Shown in pieces: positions 1 through 8,521 of a DNA stretch of 64,000 nucleotides. The stretch's first letter is position 1. Every line of letters begins with the position of its first letter. Source of the DNA: Streptomyces uncialis (GTDB lineage Bacteria; Actinomycetota; Actinomycetes; Streptomycetales; Streptomycetaceae); contig NZ_CP109583.1 of assembly GCF_036250755.1 (NCBI RefSeq), positions 8,488,001 through 8,552,000 of the forward strand, read 5' to 3'. Both the position numbers and the translations under genes were made by a program. The notes beneath the pieces are model-generated. The model ran no database searches. It had not been told where the DNA came from and saw nothing but the letters and a program-made list of their open reading frames with translations.

Positions 1-1
1 C

Positions 2-295
2 GTCCACGGACTGGCCGCCGCCAGCCCTGAGTTCGCCCGGATGTGGAGTGCGCATGACGTCGCCGAGCCCGGCCCCAGGACCCGGGTCCTGCACTACGAC
101 GAGGTCGGGGAAGTACGGCTGACCAGCACGAGCCTCGACCTCGCCGGCACCCCCGAGACCCGGATCGTCGTCCACACACCCGCCGACGACCGCTCCCGGG
201 ACCGCGTCACGGCCCTGCTCGCACACCCACCAGCGCGCTGCTCCGCACCGGACTGCCCGGATCACGCGCCCAGGGCCCCGGCCGGCCCGTACTGA
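2..295 (+). CDS. C-terminal part of an XRE-family regulator with MmyB-like ligand domain (partial)
   Basis: The gene enters from the left edge, so only the last 97 codons are present and the DNA-binding domain lies outside the window. The visible part reads ASPEFARMWSAHDV, then LHYDEVGEVRL and a tail with TRIVVHTP. This pattern (SPEF..W..HDV, H..VGE..L, L.V.T) is the end of the MmyB-like domain that follows an XRE helix-turn-helix in many actinomycete regulators. The residues after about position 80 are low-complexity. The family call rests on the motif alone; the regulated gene is not visible. Confidence 0.7.
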   Translation, partial: VHGLAAASPEFARMWSAHDVAEPGPRTRVLHYDEVGEVRLTSTSLDLAGTPETRIVVHTPADDRSRDRVTALLAHPPARCSAPDCPDHAPRAPAGPY

Positions 296-483
296 TCGCG
301 TCCGGCCGCGCGGGGGGCACCGGTCGGCACCGCCACGACCCCGGTCGCCACCGGCACCGAACGGCGGCGGCCGTCGCCCCGACACCGTCCGGCCGCCATC
401 AGCCCGGGCCCGTCCTCAGTACCGCCCCACCGGCCCCGCCCCCGTCGCCCCGCCCCCGTGCCCGTCGCACCACCCCGCCGACG
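296..483. other. Intergenic gap between convergent genes
   Basis: The gap lies between the end of the MmyB-type gene and the end of the LysR gene on the other strand. It is GC-rich low-complexity sequence. I see no gene, promoter or long hairpin in it. Confidence 0.5.
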
Positions 484-1392
484 TCACGACCCCCCGGTCA
501 GCTCCGCCGGGACCGCGCCGCGCAGCGCCTCGGCCACGGCGGTGATCGCCGGATGCCGTCCCGCGCCACGGCGGTACGCGATCGTGGTGCGCCGCCGCAC
601 GGGCAGCCGGGTCAGCGAGACGGCGGCCGGTACGTCCACCAGCCCGAGACGCGGCACCAGCGCGACCCCCTGACCGGCGGCCACCAGCGCGAGCACCGTG
701 GTGAAGTCGTCGACCCGGTGGCGGACATGGGGGGTGAAGCCCGCGGCCTGGCACGCCCGTACCGTCATCGTGTGGCAGAGGGTCCCGGGCGTCGCGGTGA
801 TCCAGGGGGCGGCGCTCCACCCGGCGAGCACGGACAGCCCGGTCCCCGTCGTACGGGCCGGAGCGGCCGACGCCAGGTACATCGGCTCGGCGCACAGCGG
901 CTCGACCGCGAGTCCGGGCTCGGTGGGCGCGGGCACGAAGTCGTACTCGTGCAGCAGCGCGACATCCAGGTCACCCGCCCGCAGCGCGTCTGCCACCCGC
1001 GCCGGGTCGGTCTCCGACACCAGGGGCTCCAGCCCCGGATACCGGGCGCCCAGCACGGTCAGCGCGGCGGGCAGGATCGCCCGGGTCGCGCTGGGGAACG
1101 CCCCGATGCGCAACGGACCCGACGGGCCGTGCCGCGCCTCGGCCAGCTCGGCGGCGGCCAGCTCCAGCCGCTCCAGCACGTCCTCCGTACGGCACACCAG
1201 CCGCTGACCGGCGGGCGTGAGCGCGACCCGCCGCCCGGACCGTTCCAGCAGGGCGACACCCGCCTCGCGTTCGAGGACGCTCAACTGCTGGGAGACGGCG
1301 GACGGCGTGAAGGAGAGCGCTTCCGCGACCGCGGCGATGGTGCCCCGGTGCGACAGCTCCCTCAGCAGACGCAGACGCCGGACATCGAGCAT
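484..1392 (-). CDS. LysR-family transcriptional regulator
   Basis: The 302-residue protein has a LysR winged helix at the N-terminus (MLDVRRLRLLRELSHRGTIAAVAEAL, then TPSAVSQQLSVLEREAGVALLERSGRR, about residues 1-60). A periplasmic-binding-type effector domain (about 90-295) contains the usual LRIGAFPSATR start. The length is normal for the family. It is divergent from the DapA-family gene at 1464 with 71 bases between the starts, the classic LysR arrangement, so it probably controls that gene. The ligand cannot be read from the sequence. Confidence 0.9.
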   Translation of the reverse strand: MLDVRRLRLLRELSHRGTIAAVAEALSFTPSAVSQQLSVLEREAGVALLERSGRRVALTPAGQRLVCRTEDVLERLELAAAELAEARHGPSGPLRIGAFPSATRAILPAALTVLGARYPGLEPLVSETDPARVADALRAGDLDVALLHEYDFVPAPTEPGLAVEPLCAEPMYLASAAPARTTGTGLSVLAGWSAAPWITATPGTLCHTMTVRACQAAGFTPHVRHRVDDFTTVLALVAAGQGVALVPRLGLVDVPAAVSLTRLPVRRRTTIAYRRGAGRHPAITAVAEALRGAVPAELTGGS

Positions 1393-1463
1393 CAGTTCAG
1401 CTTACGTGTCGGCTCGGAAACGCGAACTGGACCTACCGGTACCCCGCGGACCACCCTTGCCAC
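1393..1463. promoter_or_regulatory. Divergent promoter region, possible LysR operator
   Basis: The 71-base gap between the divergent starts contains CAGTTC at 1393-1398 and its inverse GAACTG at 1424-1429, with 25 bases between them. The half-sites are spaced like two sides of a LysR tetramer site, but there is no clear T-N11-A core. No good ribosome site precedes the ATG at 1464, so the transcript may have a short or absent leader. Confidence 0.3.
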
Positions 1464-2375
1464 ATGACCTGGCACACACCCGTCGACGGGCTCCACGTAC
1501 CGCTCATCACCCCCTTCACCGCCGAGGGGACGGTGGCGGCGGACGCACTCGAAGCGCTCGCCCGTGCCGCCCTGGACGCGGGCGCCACCGGACTCGTGGC
1601 CCTGGGCACGACAGGCGAGACCGCCGTGCTCGACGCGGACGAACGGCGGACGGTCGTGGAGGTCTGCGCCCGGGTCTGCGAGGAACGCGGCGCCCACCTG
1701 ACGGTCGGCGCGGGGTCCAACGACACCCGGGCCGGTGAGCGCGCGCTGGCCGGTCTCGCCGGGACCGGGGCGAGCGCGGCGCTGGTGACGGTCCCCGCCT
1801 TCACCCGCCCGTCCGAGGAAGGCGTCGTCGCCCACTTCACCCGGCTGGCGGCGGCCTGCCCCGTCCCGCTGATCGTCTATCACATTCCCTACCGCACCGG
1901 GCTGCCGCTGAGCGTGGACGCGCTCCGCGCGCTGGCCCGGATTCCCGGCGTCGCCGCAGTCAAGTACGCACCGGGCGCCATCACCCAGGACACCATGGAA
2001 CTGCTGGGCGACCCGGTGCCCGGGTTCTCCGTCCTCGCGGGCGACGACGTCTTCGTCTCCCCGCTCCTCGCGCTCGGCGCCTCCGGCGCGATCCTCGCCT
2101 CCGCGCATCTCGCCACCGGCCGGTTCGCCGAACTCGCCGCCGCCTGGCGGTCCGGTGACACCGTACGGGCCCGGGACCTCGGGCACGCCCTGGCCCGGAT
2201 GTCGGCCGCGCTGTTCCGCGAACCCAACCCCGCGGTCGTCAAGGGGGTCCTGCACGAACGCGGCCTGATCCCCACCGCCGAGGTACGGCTGCCGCTGCTG
2301 CCCGCCCGGCCGGACAGTGTGTCGCGGGCGCTGCGGCTGCTGACGGAGGTGGAGGGGACGGTGACGGCCGCGTGA
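1464..2375 (+). CDS. Dihydrodipicolinate synthase/N-acetylneuraminate lyase family aldolase
   Basis: This 303-residue class I aldolase belongs to the DapA/NAL family. It shows VPLITPF (13-19), the GTTGE loop (48-52), the tyrosine of IVYHIPYRTG (Tyr139) and the Schiff-base lysine of VAAVKYAPG (Lys167). The length is typical (about 290-305). True DapA enzymes make tetrahydrodipicolinate for lysine and peptidoglycan, but many paralogues cleave or form other 2-oxo acids. A dedicated divergent LysR gene and no lysine genes nearby favour a catabolic or specialised role. The substrate is unknown. Confidence 0.85.
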   Translation: MTWHTPVDGLHVPLITPFTAEGTVAADALEALARAALDAGATGLVALGTTGETAVLDADERRTVVEVCARVCEERGAHLTVGAGSNDTRAGERALAGLAGTGASAALVTVPAFTRPSEEGVVAHFTRLAAACPVPLIVYHIPYRTGLPLSVDALRALARIPGVAAVKYAPGAITQDTMELLGDPVPGFSVLAGDDVFVSPLLALGASGAILASAHLATGRFAELAAAWRSGDTVRARDLGHALARMSAALFREPNPAVVKGVLHERGLIPTAEVRLPLLPARPDSVSRALRLLTEVEGTVTAA

Positions 2376-2396
2376 CCGGCGCCGGGGGCGCGGCGC

Positions 2397-3245
2397 TCAG
2401 AGGAACAGCACCTCGACCGGCAGATAGAGGAACACGTACGCGGTGAAGACCAGCGCCGGGACACCGAGCAGCACGAGCCCGCTCACCTGGGCGAGGACGA
2501 CCGACGAGGGCAGTACGGACGTGGCCCGTCCGGGGCGGTTCGGGTCGTACGTCACCTGTATCTGCTCCGGATGCTGATGGCTCTGTGTGTCGAAGCCGAT
2601 CGGAACCCGGTGCTCCACACCCTGTGTGTCGGTGAAGCGGTAGAGGTTCTTCCTGTCGCCGGAGAGCTCGTGTTCCGCCGTGACGGAGACGCCGCGTCCC
2701 CGCAGAACGATCCGCAGCCACAGCCCCTTGACGATCTTGACCGATCCCACCACCCCGGCCAGGGTCACCGCCCCGAAGGCCCAGTACAGGACGGCGTCCC
2801 CGTCCCCCGCCACGAGCATCAGCGCCAGGCCCGCCAGATACAGCGCGACACCGATCAGGCGGCGGACCCGTGGCATGTCGTCGCGGAGCCGGACCGCGGC
2901 TTCCCGTGCCACGACCTCCACCAGTGATTCCCCGTCGACACGGGGCGTGTGCACGTCCCGCGGGGGCCGCCCGGCGTTGACCGCGTCACGGAGCGCGGCC
3001 AGCGTCGCCGCGTAGCGGCTCGTGAAGCGGTACGTGGTCGCCGCCCTGCCCGGAGCCGCGGTCAGCACGATCTCCAGGGTCCGGCCGTCCGGTGTCCGGG
3101 CCTCCTCGACGGCCGTCAGCGGTATGCGCCTTCGGACCGCGCCCCGCGTCAGCGACACGGCTCCGTCCTCCAGCGAGATCCGGTCGGAACGGCCGGAGCG
3201 AAGCGTCAGGGGCTGCGGGCGCGAGGCCGGAGGAGGGTTCTTCAT
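2397..3245 (-). CDS. Membrane protein with DUF3592-like domain
   Basis: The protein has 282 residues from the ATG at 3245. A longer open frame reaches 3620 but would run into the divergent gene at 3400, and its extra part is composition-driven. A basic N-terminal region looks like a PH-like fold (TLRSGRSDRISLEDGAVSLTRG). A paired hydrophobic segment follows (IGVALYLAGLALMLVAGD and YWAFGAVTLAGVVGSV), then a soluble stretch ending in QIQVTYDPNRPGRATSV, the hallmark of DUF3592 proteins, and a last membrane helix. The function is unknown. It converges on the DapA-family gene with a 21-base gap. Confidence 0.7.
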   Translation of the reverse strand: MKNPPPASRPQPLTLRSGRSDRISLEDGAVSLTRGAVRRRIPLTAVEEARTPDGRTLEIVLTAAPGRAATTYRFTSRYAATLAALRDAVNAGRPPRDVHTPRVDGESLVEVVAREAAVRLRDDMPRVRRLIGVALYLAGLALMLVAGDGDAVLYWAFGAVTLAGVVGSVKIVKGLWLRIVLRGRGVSVTAEHELSGDRKNLYRFTDTQGVEHRVPIGFDTQSHQHPEQIQVTYDPNRPGRATSVLPSSVVLAQVSGLVLLGVPALVFTAYVFLYLPVEVLFL

Positions 3246-3399
3246 GCACGGATCGTAGGCGCGGCGGACCTGGGCGACCAAGCGCGACGGTCGGCGCACG
3301 ACGGCCCGCCCGGGGTCACCGTGGAACGCGCACTCAAGGGGGCGCGGCGCCCCGGTTGCCGGGAGCCTCCGTGGTAAGCAGTGGGGCGGAGGTGACGGA

Positions 3400-4149
3400 G
3401 TGACCAAGTACCCCCTGCGTGACCGTGTCGCGGTGGTGGCCGCCCTGGTGGGCCCGCCGCTGGTCGCGCTGTTGCTCGTGCCCTTCCGGGACAGCCTGTC
3501 GCACACCAACGCGGCACTGGTCCTCGTCGTGGTCGTCGTCGCTGTCGCGGCGGGCGGCAACCGGGTGGCGGGCGCGCTCACCGCGGTGTCCGCCGCGGTG
3601 TGGTTCGACTTCCTCCTCACCCGCCCCTACCAGAGCCTCGGTATCGACGCCGCCGACGATGTCGAGACGGCCGTCCTGCTCCTCGCCGTCGGCCTGGTGG
3701 TGTCCCAGCTGGGCGCCCGGGCCCGGCGTCTGGAGGTCGTCGTGGTCACCGGCGCGGCGGACCTCGCCCGTATCCACGACACCGCCGAACTGGCCCGCGC
3801 CACGACCTCCGCCGACGCGGTCGTCACCCATGTCAAGGGCCAGCTGACCGAACTGCTCCAGCTGCGCGACTGCCGCTTCGAGTACGGCTCCCTGCTCGGC
3901 CACCCGCCCCGGCTTGAGCAGGACGGCGGGGTCAGCGCCGGACGCCGCCGCTGGGACGTCGACCAGCGGGGCTGGCCCCGGGGCGAGATCGAACTGCGGG
4001 CCATCGGCAACGGCCACTACCAAGGCCGCTTCATGCTCACCCCCGCCGAGGGGACGGCCCCGCCCCTGACGGCCCGGCTCGTCGCCGTGATCCTCGCCGA
4101 CCAGGCGGGCGCCGCCCTCGACACCGCGGGCCCGGAACCCCGCCCCTGA
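3400..4149 (+). CDS. Membrane protein with DUF4118 (KdpD-like) sensor region
   Basis: The protein has 249 residues and starts at a GTG. The first 110 residues form a compact bundle of hydrophobic helices (VAALVGPPLVALLLVPF, AALVLVVVVVAVAAGG, the motif AVWFDFLLTRPYQSLGI, ETAVLLLAVGLVVSQLGAR). That is the DUF4118 region found in KdpD and in stand-alone actinobacterial proteins. The remaining 140 residues look like a GAF-type soluble domain without histidine-kinase motifs. It may therefore sense a signal without phosphotransfer. The partner is unknown. Confidence 0.8.
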   Translation: MTKYPLRDRVAVVAALVGPPLVALLLVPFRDSLSHTNAALVLVVVVVAVAAGGNRVAGALTAVSAAVWFDFLLTRPYQSLGIDAADDVETAVLLLAVGLVVSQLGARARRLEVVVVTGAADLARIHDTAELARATTSADAVVTHVKGQLTELLQLRDCRFEYGSLLGHPPRLEQDGGVSAGRRRWDVDQRGWPRGEIELRAIGNGHYQGRFMLTPAEGTAPPLTARLVAVILADQAGAALDTAGPEPRP

Positions 4150-4402
4150 CGGCCCCGGCCCGCCCGGCCCGGCCCGCCCGGCCCCGCTCCGCCCGACCTC
4201 GGCCCGCCCGTACCCCGCCCGCCTGGCACCGTCCGCCCGCCCGGCCCAGGTCCCGCCCGGCCCAGGTCCCGCCCGGCGTCGGCCCGGCCACCACCGCCCC
4301 CGCGACGGTGCGTCCGGCCAGGGCCCGCCACCCGCTGGGCCGCCCGCGCTCGGCCGCCCGCCACCCGCTGAGCCGCCCGCTGCTCAGCCACCCGCAACCC
4401 GC
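4150..4402. repeat. GC-rich low-complexity spacer with short direct repeats
   Basis: This gap between convergent genes is made of CCCGGCCCGCC-type sequence. One 16-base unit (CCCAGGTCCCGCCCGG) occurs twice in tandem at 4245-4260 and 4261-4276. Degenerate copies of CCACCCGCTGRGCCGCCCGC fill 4328-4412. There is no convincing gene. Confidence 0.6.
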
Positions 4403-6058
4403 TCAGCCGCCCGCGGCCACCGCTTCGAGGAACTCCGCCGCCACCGGACCCGCGTCCGCGCCGCCCGACCCGCCGTCCTCGATCAGCACCGAGAAGGCCA
4501 GATCGCCCTGGTAGCCGATGAACCAGGCGTGGGTGCGCGGCGGCGAATCGGTGCCGAACTCGGCGGTGCCGGTCTTGGCGCCCGGCTCGCCGGGCAGCCC
4601 GCGCAGCGCCTCGCCCGAACCCTCGGTGACCACCGCCCGCATCAGGGACCGCAGTGCGGCCGCCGTACCGGCGGGCAGCGGGGCCGTGGCCTTCGCGCGC
4701 TTCCCGGCCGCGTCCGGTACCAGCACCGGCTGACGGAACGTCCCGTCCTTCACCGTCGCCGCGACCGACGCCATCACCAGCGGACTCGCCTCCACCCGGC
4801 CCTGCCCGATCATCGCGGCGGCCTTGTCGTTCTCGCCGGTGGTGCGCGGCACGGAACCGTCGTACGTGGTGGTGCCCGCGTTCCACTCCGGGCCGATGCC
4901 GAACCATCCGGCCGCCTCGCTGAGACTGTCGTCGTCCAGCCGGTCGCGCAGCCCGATGATGCCGGTGTTGCAGGACCGGGCGAAGCCCTCCCGGAACGTC
5001 GACCCGGCGGGCAGCGCGAACAGGTGCTGGTTCTCGAAGCGCTGGCCGTTCACCCGCTCGTAGCGCGGGCAGGGCACCGGGGTGTCGCCCCGTACCCCCT
5101 TCCCGATCAGCGCGGCGGCGGTGATCACCTTGAAGTCGGAGCCCGCCGCGTACCGTCCGCGCAGGGAACGGTTCGCGCCGGTGGGCGGATTGTCGGCGGC
5201 GGCGAGTATCTCCCCGGTGCTCGGCCGTACGGCCACGACCGCCGCGTTCTTGTCCAGCCCCTTCAGCGCCCCCTCGGCGGCCCGCTGGACGGCCGGGTCC
5301 AGGGTCGTCCGCACGGGCTCGCCCCGGCGGCCCTCGGCTGTGTGCAGGGTGGCGAGCGTCCGGCCGGTGCTGGTGCCGACGATGGCCACCGAGTCCGCGG
5401 GCTTCCCGGCGAGCCGCTTGTCGTAGCGGTACTGGAGACCGCTCTTCCCGGGGCTGCCGACCAGCGCCGGGGCCAGCCCGTCGAGCGGGCTGCCGTCGGC
5501 GGCCCGCAGCTCCCCGCGGTTCCCGGTGTCGGGCCGCAGGGCCAGTTCGCTGCCCTCGGTCAGCCGGGGATGCAGCACGGCGGGACTCCAGCGCACCACC
5601 CAGCGCCCGTCCGCGCGGACCACGGGCGCCGACGAGTCGTAGGCCCAGGTGCCGCCGCCCGGGAGACGGAACGTGGCACGGAACCGGTGGCCGCCCTGAT
5701 CGGTGGGCGCGCCCCGGACGAGGGAGACCTTCCGGGCCGGCAGGTCCTCGGCGAGCTTCGTCAGCCGGGCGGAGGCCGCCGCGGGCCGGTCGGTGTGCGC
5801 TCCGGCCCGGTCGGCGTCGCCGCGGGCCCACGCGTCGAGGAAGCCGTCGACCGCGGCGGTCCGCGCGTCGGGCTTCCCGTCGTCCCCGCCGAGCAGGCTC
5901 CACGCCGCCGTGCCGCCCCCGGCCAGGACGACCAGGGCGACGGCCACGGGCAGCAGCCGCCGCCGGGGCCGGGAGGACCCTGTACCGGAGCCGTGGCCGG
6001 AGGCCGTGCGGCCGTGGTGCGCGTTGTAGTCGTTGTCGTCGTCGTTGTTGTCGGACAT
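4403..6058 (-). CDS. Penicillin-binding protein, transpeptidase (class B-like)
   Basis: The protein has 551 residues: an acidic cytoplasmic start, one membrane helix (about 36-56), a MecA-N/NTF2-like region (about 65-170), a linker, and a transpeptidase domain. The catalytic motifs are complete: S307-D-F-K310, S362-C-N364 and K495-T-G. The serine motif is SDFK where STFK is commoner. It should cross-link peptidoglycan outside the membrane, or act as a beta-lactam-tolerant variant. It is divergent from a LysR gene and a beta-lactamase-fold gene, which suggests beta-lactam-responsive control. Length and domain order match actinobacterial PbpA-like proteins. Confidence 0.88.
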   Translation of the reverse strand: MSDNNDDDNDYNAHHGRTASGHGSGTGSSRPRRRLLPVAVALVVLAGGGTAAWSLLGGDDGKPDARTAAVDGFLDAWARGDADRAGAHTDRPAAASARLTKLAEDLPARKVSLVRGAPTDQGGHRFRATFRLPGGGTWAYDSSAPVVRADGRWVVRWSPAVLHPRLTEGSELALRPDTGNRGELRAADGSPLDGLAPALVGSPGKSGLQYRYDKRLAGKPADSVAIVGTSTGRTLATLHTAEGRRGEPVRTTLDPAVQRAAEGALKGLDKNAAVVAVRPSTGEILAAADNPPTGANRSLRGRYAAGSDFKVITAAALIGKGVRGDTPVPCPRYERVNGQRFENQHLFALPAGSTFREGFARSCNTGIIGLRDRLDDDSLSEAAGWFGIGPEWNAGTTTYDGSVPRTTGENDKAAAMIGQGRVEASPLVMASVAATVKDGTFRQPVLVPDAAGKRAKATAPLPAGTAAALRSLMRAVVTEGSGEALRGLPGEPGAKTGTAEFGTDSPPRTHAWFIGYQGDLAFSVLIEDGGSGGADAGPVAAEFLEAVAAGG

Positions 6059-6116
6059 GGCCCCAGCTCAGCAGGCCGGACGGCTCCCGGGCCAAGAGCC
6101 CTATCCCGTCCGCCCC

Positions 6117-6134
6117 CATAGCGGAACGGCTATG
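6117..6134. promoter_or_regulatory. Inverted repeat between PBP and LysR genes (putative LysR operator)
   Basis: CATAGC (6117-6122) and GCTATG (6129-6134) form a perfect 6+6 inverted repeat with a 6-base spacer. It ends 10 bases before the GTG of the LysR gene and sits in the 86-base divergent gap. This is the size and position of an autoregulatory LysR site that could also control the penicillin-binding protein. Confidence 0.5.
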
Positions 6135-6144
6135 ATCGCTGCTC

Positions 6145-7146
6145 GTGGACCTGGTCAAACATGTCCGGTACTTCGTCGCCGTTACAGAAGAAAGACACTT
6201 CGGACGTGCGGCGGCCCGGCTCGGGATGGCCCAGCCGTCGCTCTCGCAGCGCATCCAGCGGCTGGAGCGGGAACTCGGCGTGCGCCTCTTCGACCGCACC
6301 AGCCGGGGCGTCGAACTGACCGAGGGCGGACGGCTGCTGCTCGCCGAGGCACGGCCCCTGATCGAGCGGGCCGACACCCTGCTCGGCGTCGCCGCCCGGG
6401 TGCGCAGCGGCGCGGCCGGGGTGCTGCGCGCCGCCGTGCCGCCGGAACTCGGCAGCGCCGTCGTCGCGGCCCTGGTCGGCGGATTCCGGGACGGCTCGCC
6501 AGGTGTCCGGCTCGCCCTGCGGGAACTCGGCGCGGGCACCCAGCTCACCGAACTGCGGGCCGGGACGCTCGACGTGGGAGTGCTCCGGTACCCCGTCGAC
6601 GTGGCGGGACTCGGCCTCGGCGAGGTCCTGTCCAGGCCGTACGGGGTGGTGCTGCCGCACACCCCGGGAGCTGGCTGCGGCCCGCCCGGCGCCCCGCCGC
6701 CGCACGGGGGAGCGGGCGGGCCGGTAGGGCTGGCCTCGCTCAGCGGACTCGACCTCGTGCTGTTCCCCCAGCCGTCCGCGCCCGCCCTGCACGCCGAGAT
6801 ACTGGCGGTCTGCCGCCGCCACGGCTTCGAGCCGGGCACGGTGATCGCCGGACAGGACCCCGAGTTCGTCGACGGCATGGTCCTCTCCGGAACGGCCGTC
6901 ACCTTCGCCACCCGCGACCGCAAGCTGCCGCCGGGCACGGCCTGGCATCCCCTGGAGGGCGAACCCTTGCTGGAACAGGTGTCCGCCGCCTGGTTGCGCG
7001 GCCGGCAGGACGATCCGGTGGTACGGCTGTTCGCCGAGGTGGCGCGGAGCGTGCTCACCGAACGAGGAGGAATGGTCCCGGTGATGGAGACCGCCGCGGC
7101 CCGGCGGACCACGCTGCCCGGCCCCGCCTACGGATACACCGTATGA
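6145..7146 (+). CDS. LysR-family regulator, BlaA-like by context
   Basis: This 333-residue LysR protein starts at a GTG. The winged helix (MDLVKHVRYFVAVTEERHFGRAAARL, PSLSQRIQRLERELGVRLFDRTSRG) covers residues 1-60 and the effector domain about 90-300. There is a Gly/Pro-rich insert near residue 170 (GAGCGPPGAPPPHGGAGGP). It overlaps the next gene by ATGA, so the two are translated together. A LysR gene coupled to a cytoplasmic beta-lactamase-fold protein is the blaA-blaB arrangement known from Streptomyces cacaoi beta-lactamase control. The assignment is by family and context, not by alignment. Confidence 0.85.
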   Translation: MDLVKHVRYFVAVTEERHFGRAAARLGMAQPSLSQRIQRLERELGVRLFDRTSRGVELTEGGRLLLAEARPLIERADTLLGVAARVRSGAAGVLRAAVPPELGSAVVAALVGGFRDGSPGVRLALRELGAGTQLTELRAGTLDVGVLRYPVDVAGLGLGEVLSRPYGVVLPHTPGAGCGPPGAPPPHGGAGGPVGLASLSGLDLVLFPQPSAPALHAEILAVCRRHGFEPGTVIAGQDPEFVDGMVLSGTAVTFATRDRKLPPGTAWHPLEGEPLLEQVSAAWLRGRQDDPVVRLFAEVARSVLTERGGMVPVMETAAARRTTLPGPAYGYTV

Positions 7147-8045
7147 ACGCGCCCGGGGAAGGAACCCCGCGGGGCACCGGTGTCCGCTCCCGCATCCGGT
7201 CCGTGTTCACCGACGCGGGGGTCACCGGCTGGATGCACGCACTCGACCTGGGCGACGGCGCCGAGGTCGCCGTCGCCGCGGACACCCCGGTCAGCACGGC
7301 CAGCGTCCACAAGCTGTGCCTCGCGGTCACCGTCCAGCGGTTCGCCGACGAGGGCCGCCTGGACCTGGACGAACAGCTGGAGTCGCTGCCCGGCGACCGC
7401 ACCCCCGGCCCCACCGGGCTGTCGATGCTGAGCGGCCCGGTCCGGATGTCGGTCCGTGATCTGCTCGCGATGGCCCTCACCGTCAGCGACAACGCGGCGG
7501 CCGACCTGCTCATCGACCGTGTCGGACTCGACGCGGTCAACGACGCCATGCGCGCCCTCGGGCTGCGCCGCACGGTCGCCGTGCAGACCATGCGCGACCT
7601 CATCGCCTCCATCGAGGAGGACTCCGGCGGCGACCCGGCCCGGCTGGCGTCCGACCCGGCGGTCCTGGGACGGCTGCGGGTCCTCGACCCGGCCCGCGCC
7701 AACCGCAGTACCCCCCGGGAGATGACCAGGCTGCTCGCGGCGCTCTGGCGGGACGAGGCGTGCTCGGCGGGGCGGGCCCGCGAACTGCGCGCGGTGCTGG
7801 GCCTCCAGGTGTGGCCCCACCGGCTCGCCTCCGGATTCCCGTACGACGACGTCCGCGTCCACGGCAAGACCGGCACCCTGCCGACCGTCCGCAACGAGGC
7901 CGGGGTGGTCGAGTACCCCGACGGCGGCCGGTACGCGGTGGCCGTCTTCACCCGCTCCGCCCGCACCGCCGCCCGCCAGCCCGCCGCCGACGCGGCGATC
8001 GGCACGGCGGCGAGGCTCGCGGTCCGCGCCCTGCGAGCCCCCTGA
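7143..8045 (+). CDS. Serine hydrolase of the class A beta-lactamase fold, BlaB-like by context
   Basis: The protein has 300 residues and starts at the ATG that overlaps the LysR stop. It has all three active-site motifs of class A enzymes: S54-V-H-K57, S115-D-N117 and K242-T-G-T. It lacks a signal peptide, so it should stay in the cytoplasm, unlike a resistance beta-lactamase. With the upstream LysR gene this fits a BlaB-type regulatory protein that reports beta-lactams or cell-wall fragments. A cytoplasmic esterase or amidase is the alternative. There is no blaL-like secreted enzyme in the window. Confidence 0.8.
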   Translation: MNAPGEGTPRGTGVRSRIRSVFTDAGVTGWMHALDLGDGAEVAVAADTPVSTASVHKLCLAVTVQRFADEGRLDLDEQLESLPGDRTPGPTGLSMLSGPVRMSVRDLLAMALTVSDNAAADLLIDRVGLDAVNDAMRALGLRRTVAVQTMRDLIASIEEDSGGDPARLASDPAVLGRLRVLDPARANRSTPREMTRLLAALWRDEACSAGRARELRAVLGLQVWPHRLASGFPYDDVRVHGKTGTLPTVRNEAGVVEYPDGGRYAVAVFTRSARTAARQPAADAAIGTAARLAVRALRAP

Positions 8046-8521
8046 CCACCCGCCCGCACCACGCCCCGGGACGCCAACGGCCCCCACCGGCCGCACACCC
8101 CCGGGCTCCCCACCGCGCCGTACACCCGTCCCCTGCCGTCGGCTGTACACCCGCCCCGCTCCCGTCGGCCGTACGCCCACTTCGCCCCCGTCGGCCGTAC
8201 GCCCGCCCCGCTCCCGGGTGGGTCCGTACACCCGCCCCGGCCCCACCGGCCGTGAACGAGCCCCGGCCCGAGGCGGTCGGGGCGCACCGGGGGAGCCTCT
8301 TCCCGTCAGTGGCGGGCCGTGCGCCGGTCCGGGCGCGGCCCTCGGTGACCGCCCGGAAGCGGATCGCCGCTGCTCGGATGAGGCGCACCTGCCGAACGCC
8401 CCGGACCGGCCCGGCGATTTCCGGCCCATCGGACTTTTCGCCGGGGGAGCGGGGCAGGGTGACGGCGAACGACCGCCGGAGCCGTTCCGGCCCACGCGAA
8501 CTGCCCGAAAGGGGAACGCCC
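8046..8521. repeat. Intergenic region with degenerate tandem repeats
   Basis: This 476-base gap has no supported gene. From about 8107 to 8250 a unit near CCGTCGGCCGTACGCCCGCCCC recurs five or six times with changes, at a spacing of roughly 25-27 bases. The rest is ordinary GC-rich DNA, ending with an AAAGGGG ribosome site for the gene at 8522. Confidence 0.5.

Noticed and set aside
4017..7112. A 1,031-codon minus-strand frame overlapping the PBP, LysR and hydrolase genes
   Set aside because: It is composition-driven, has no domain, and overlaps three well-supported genes.
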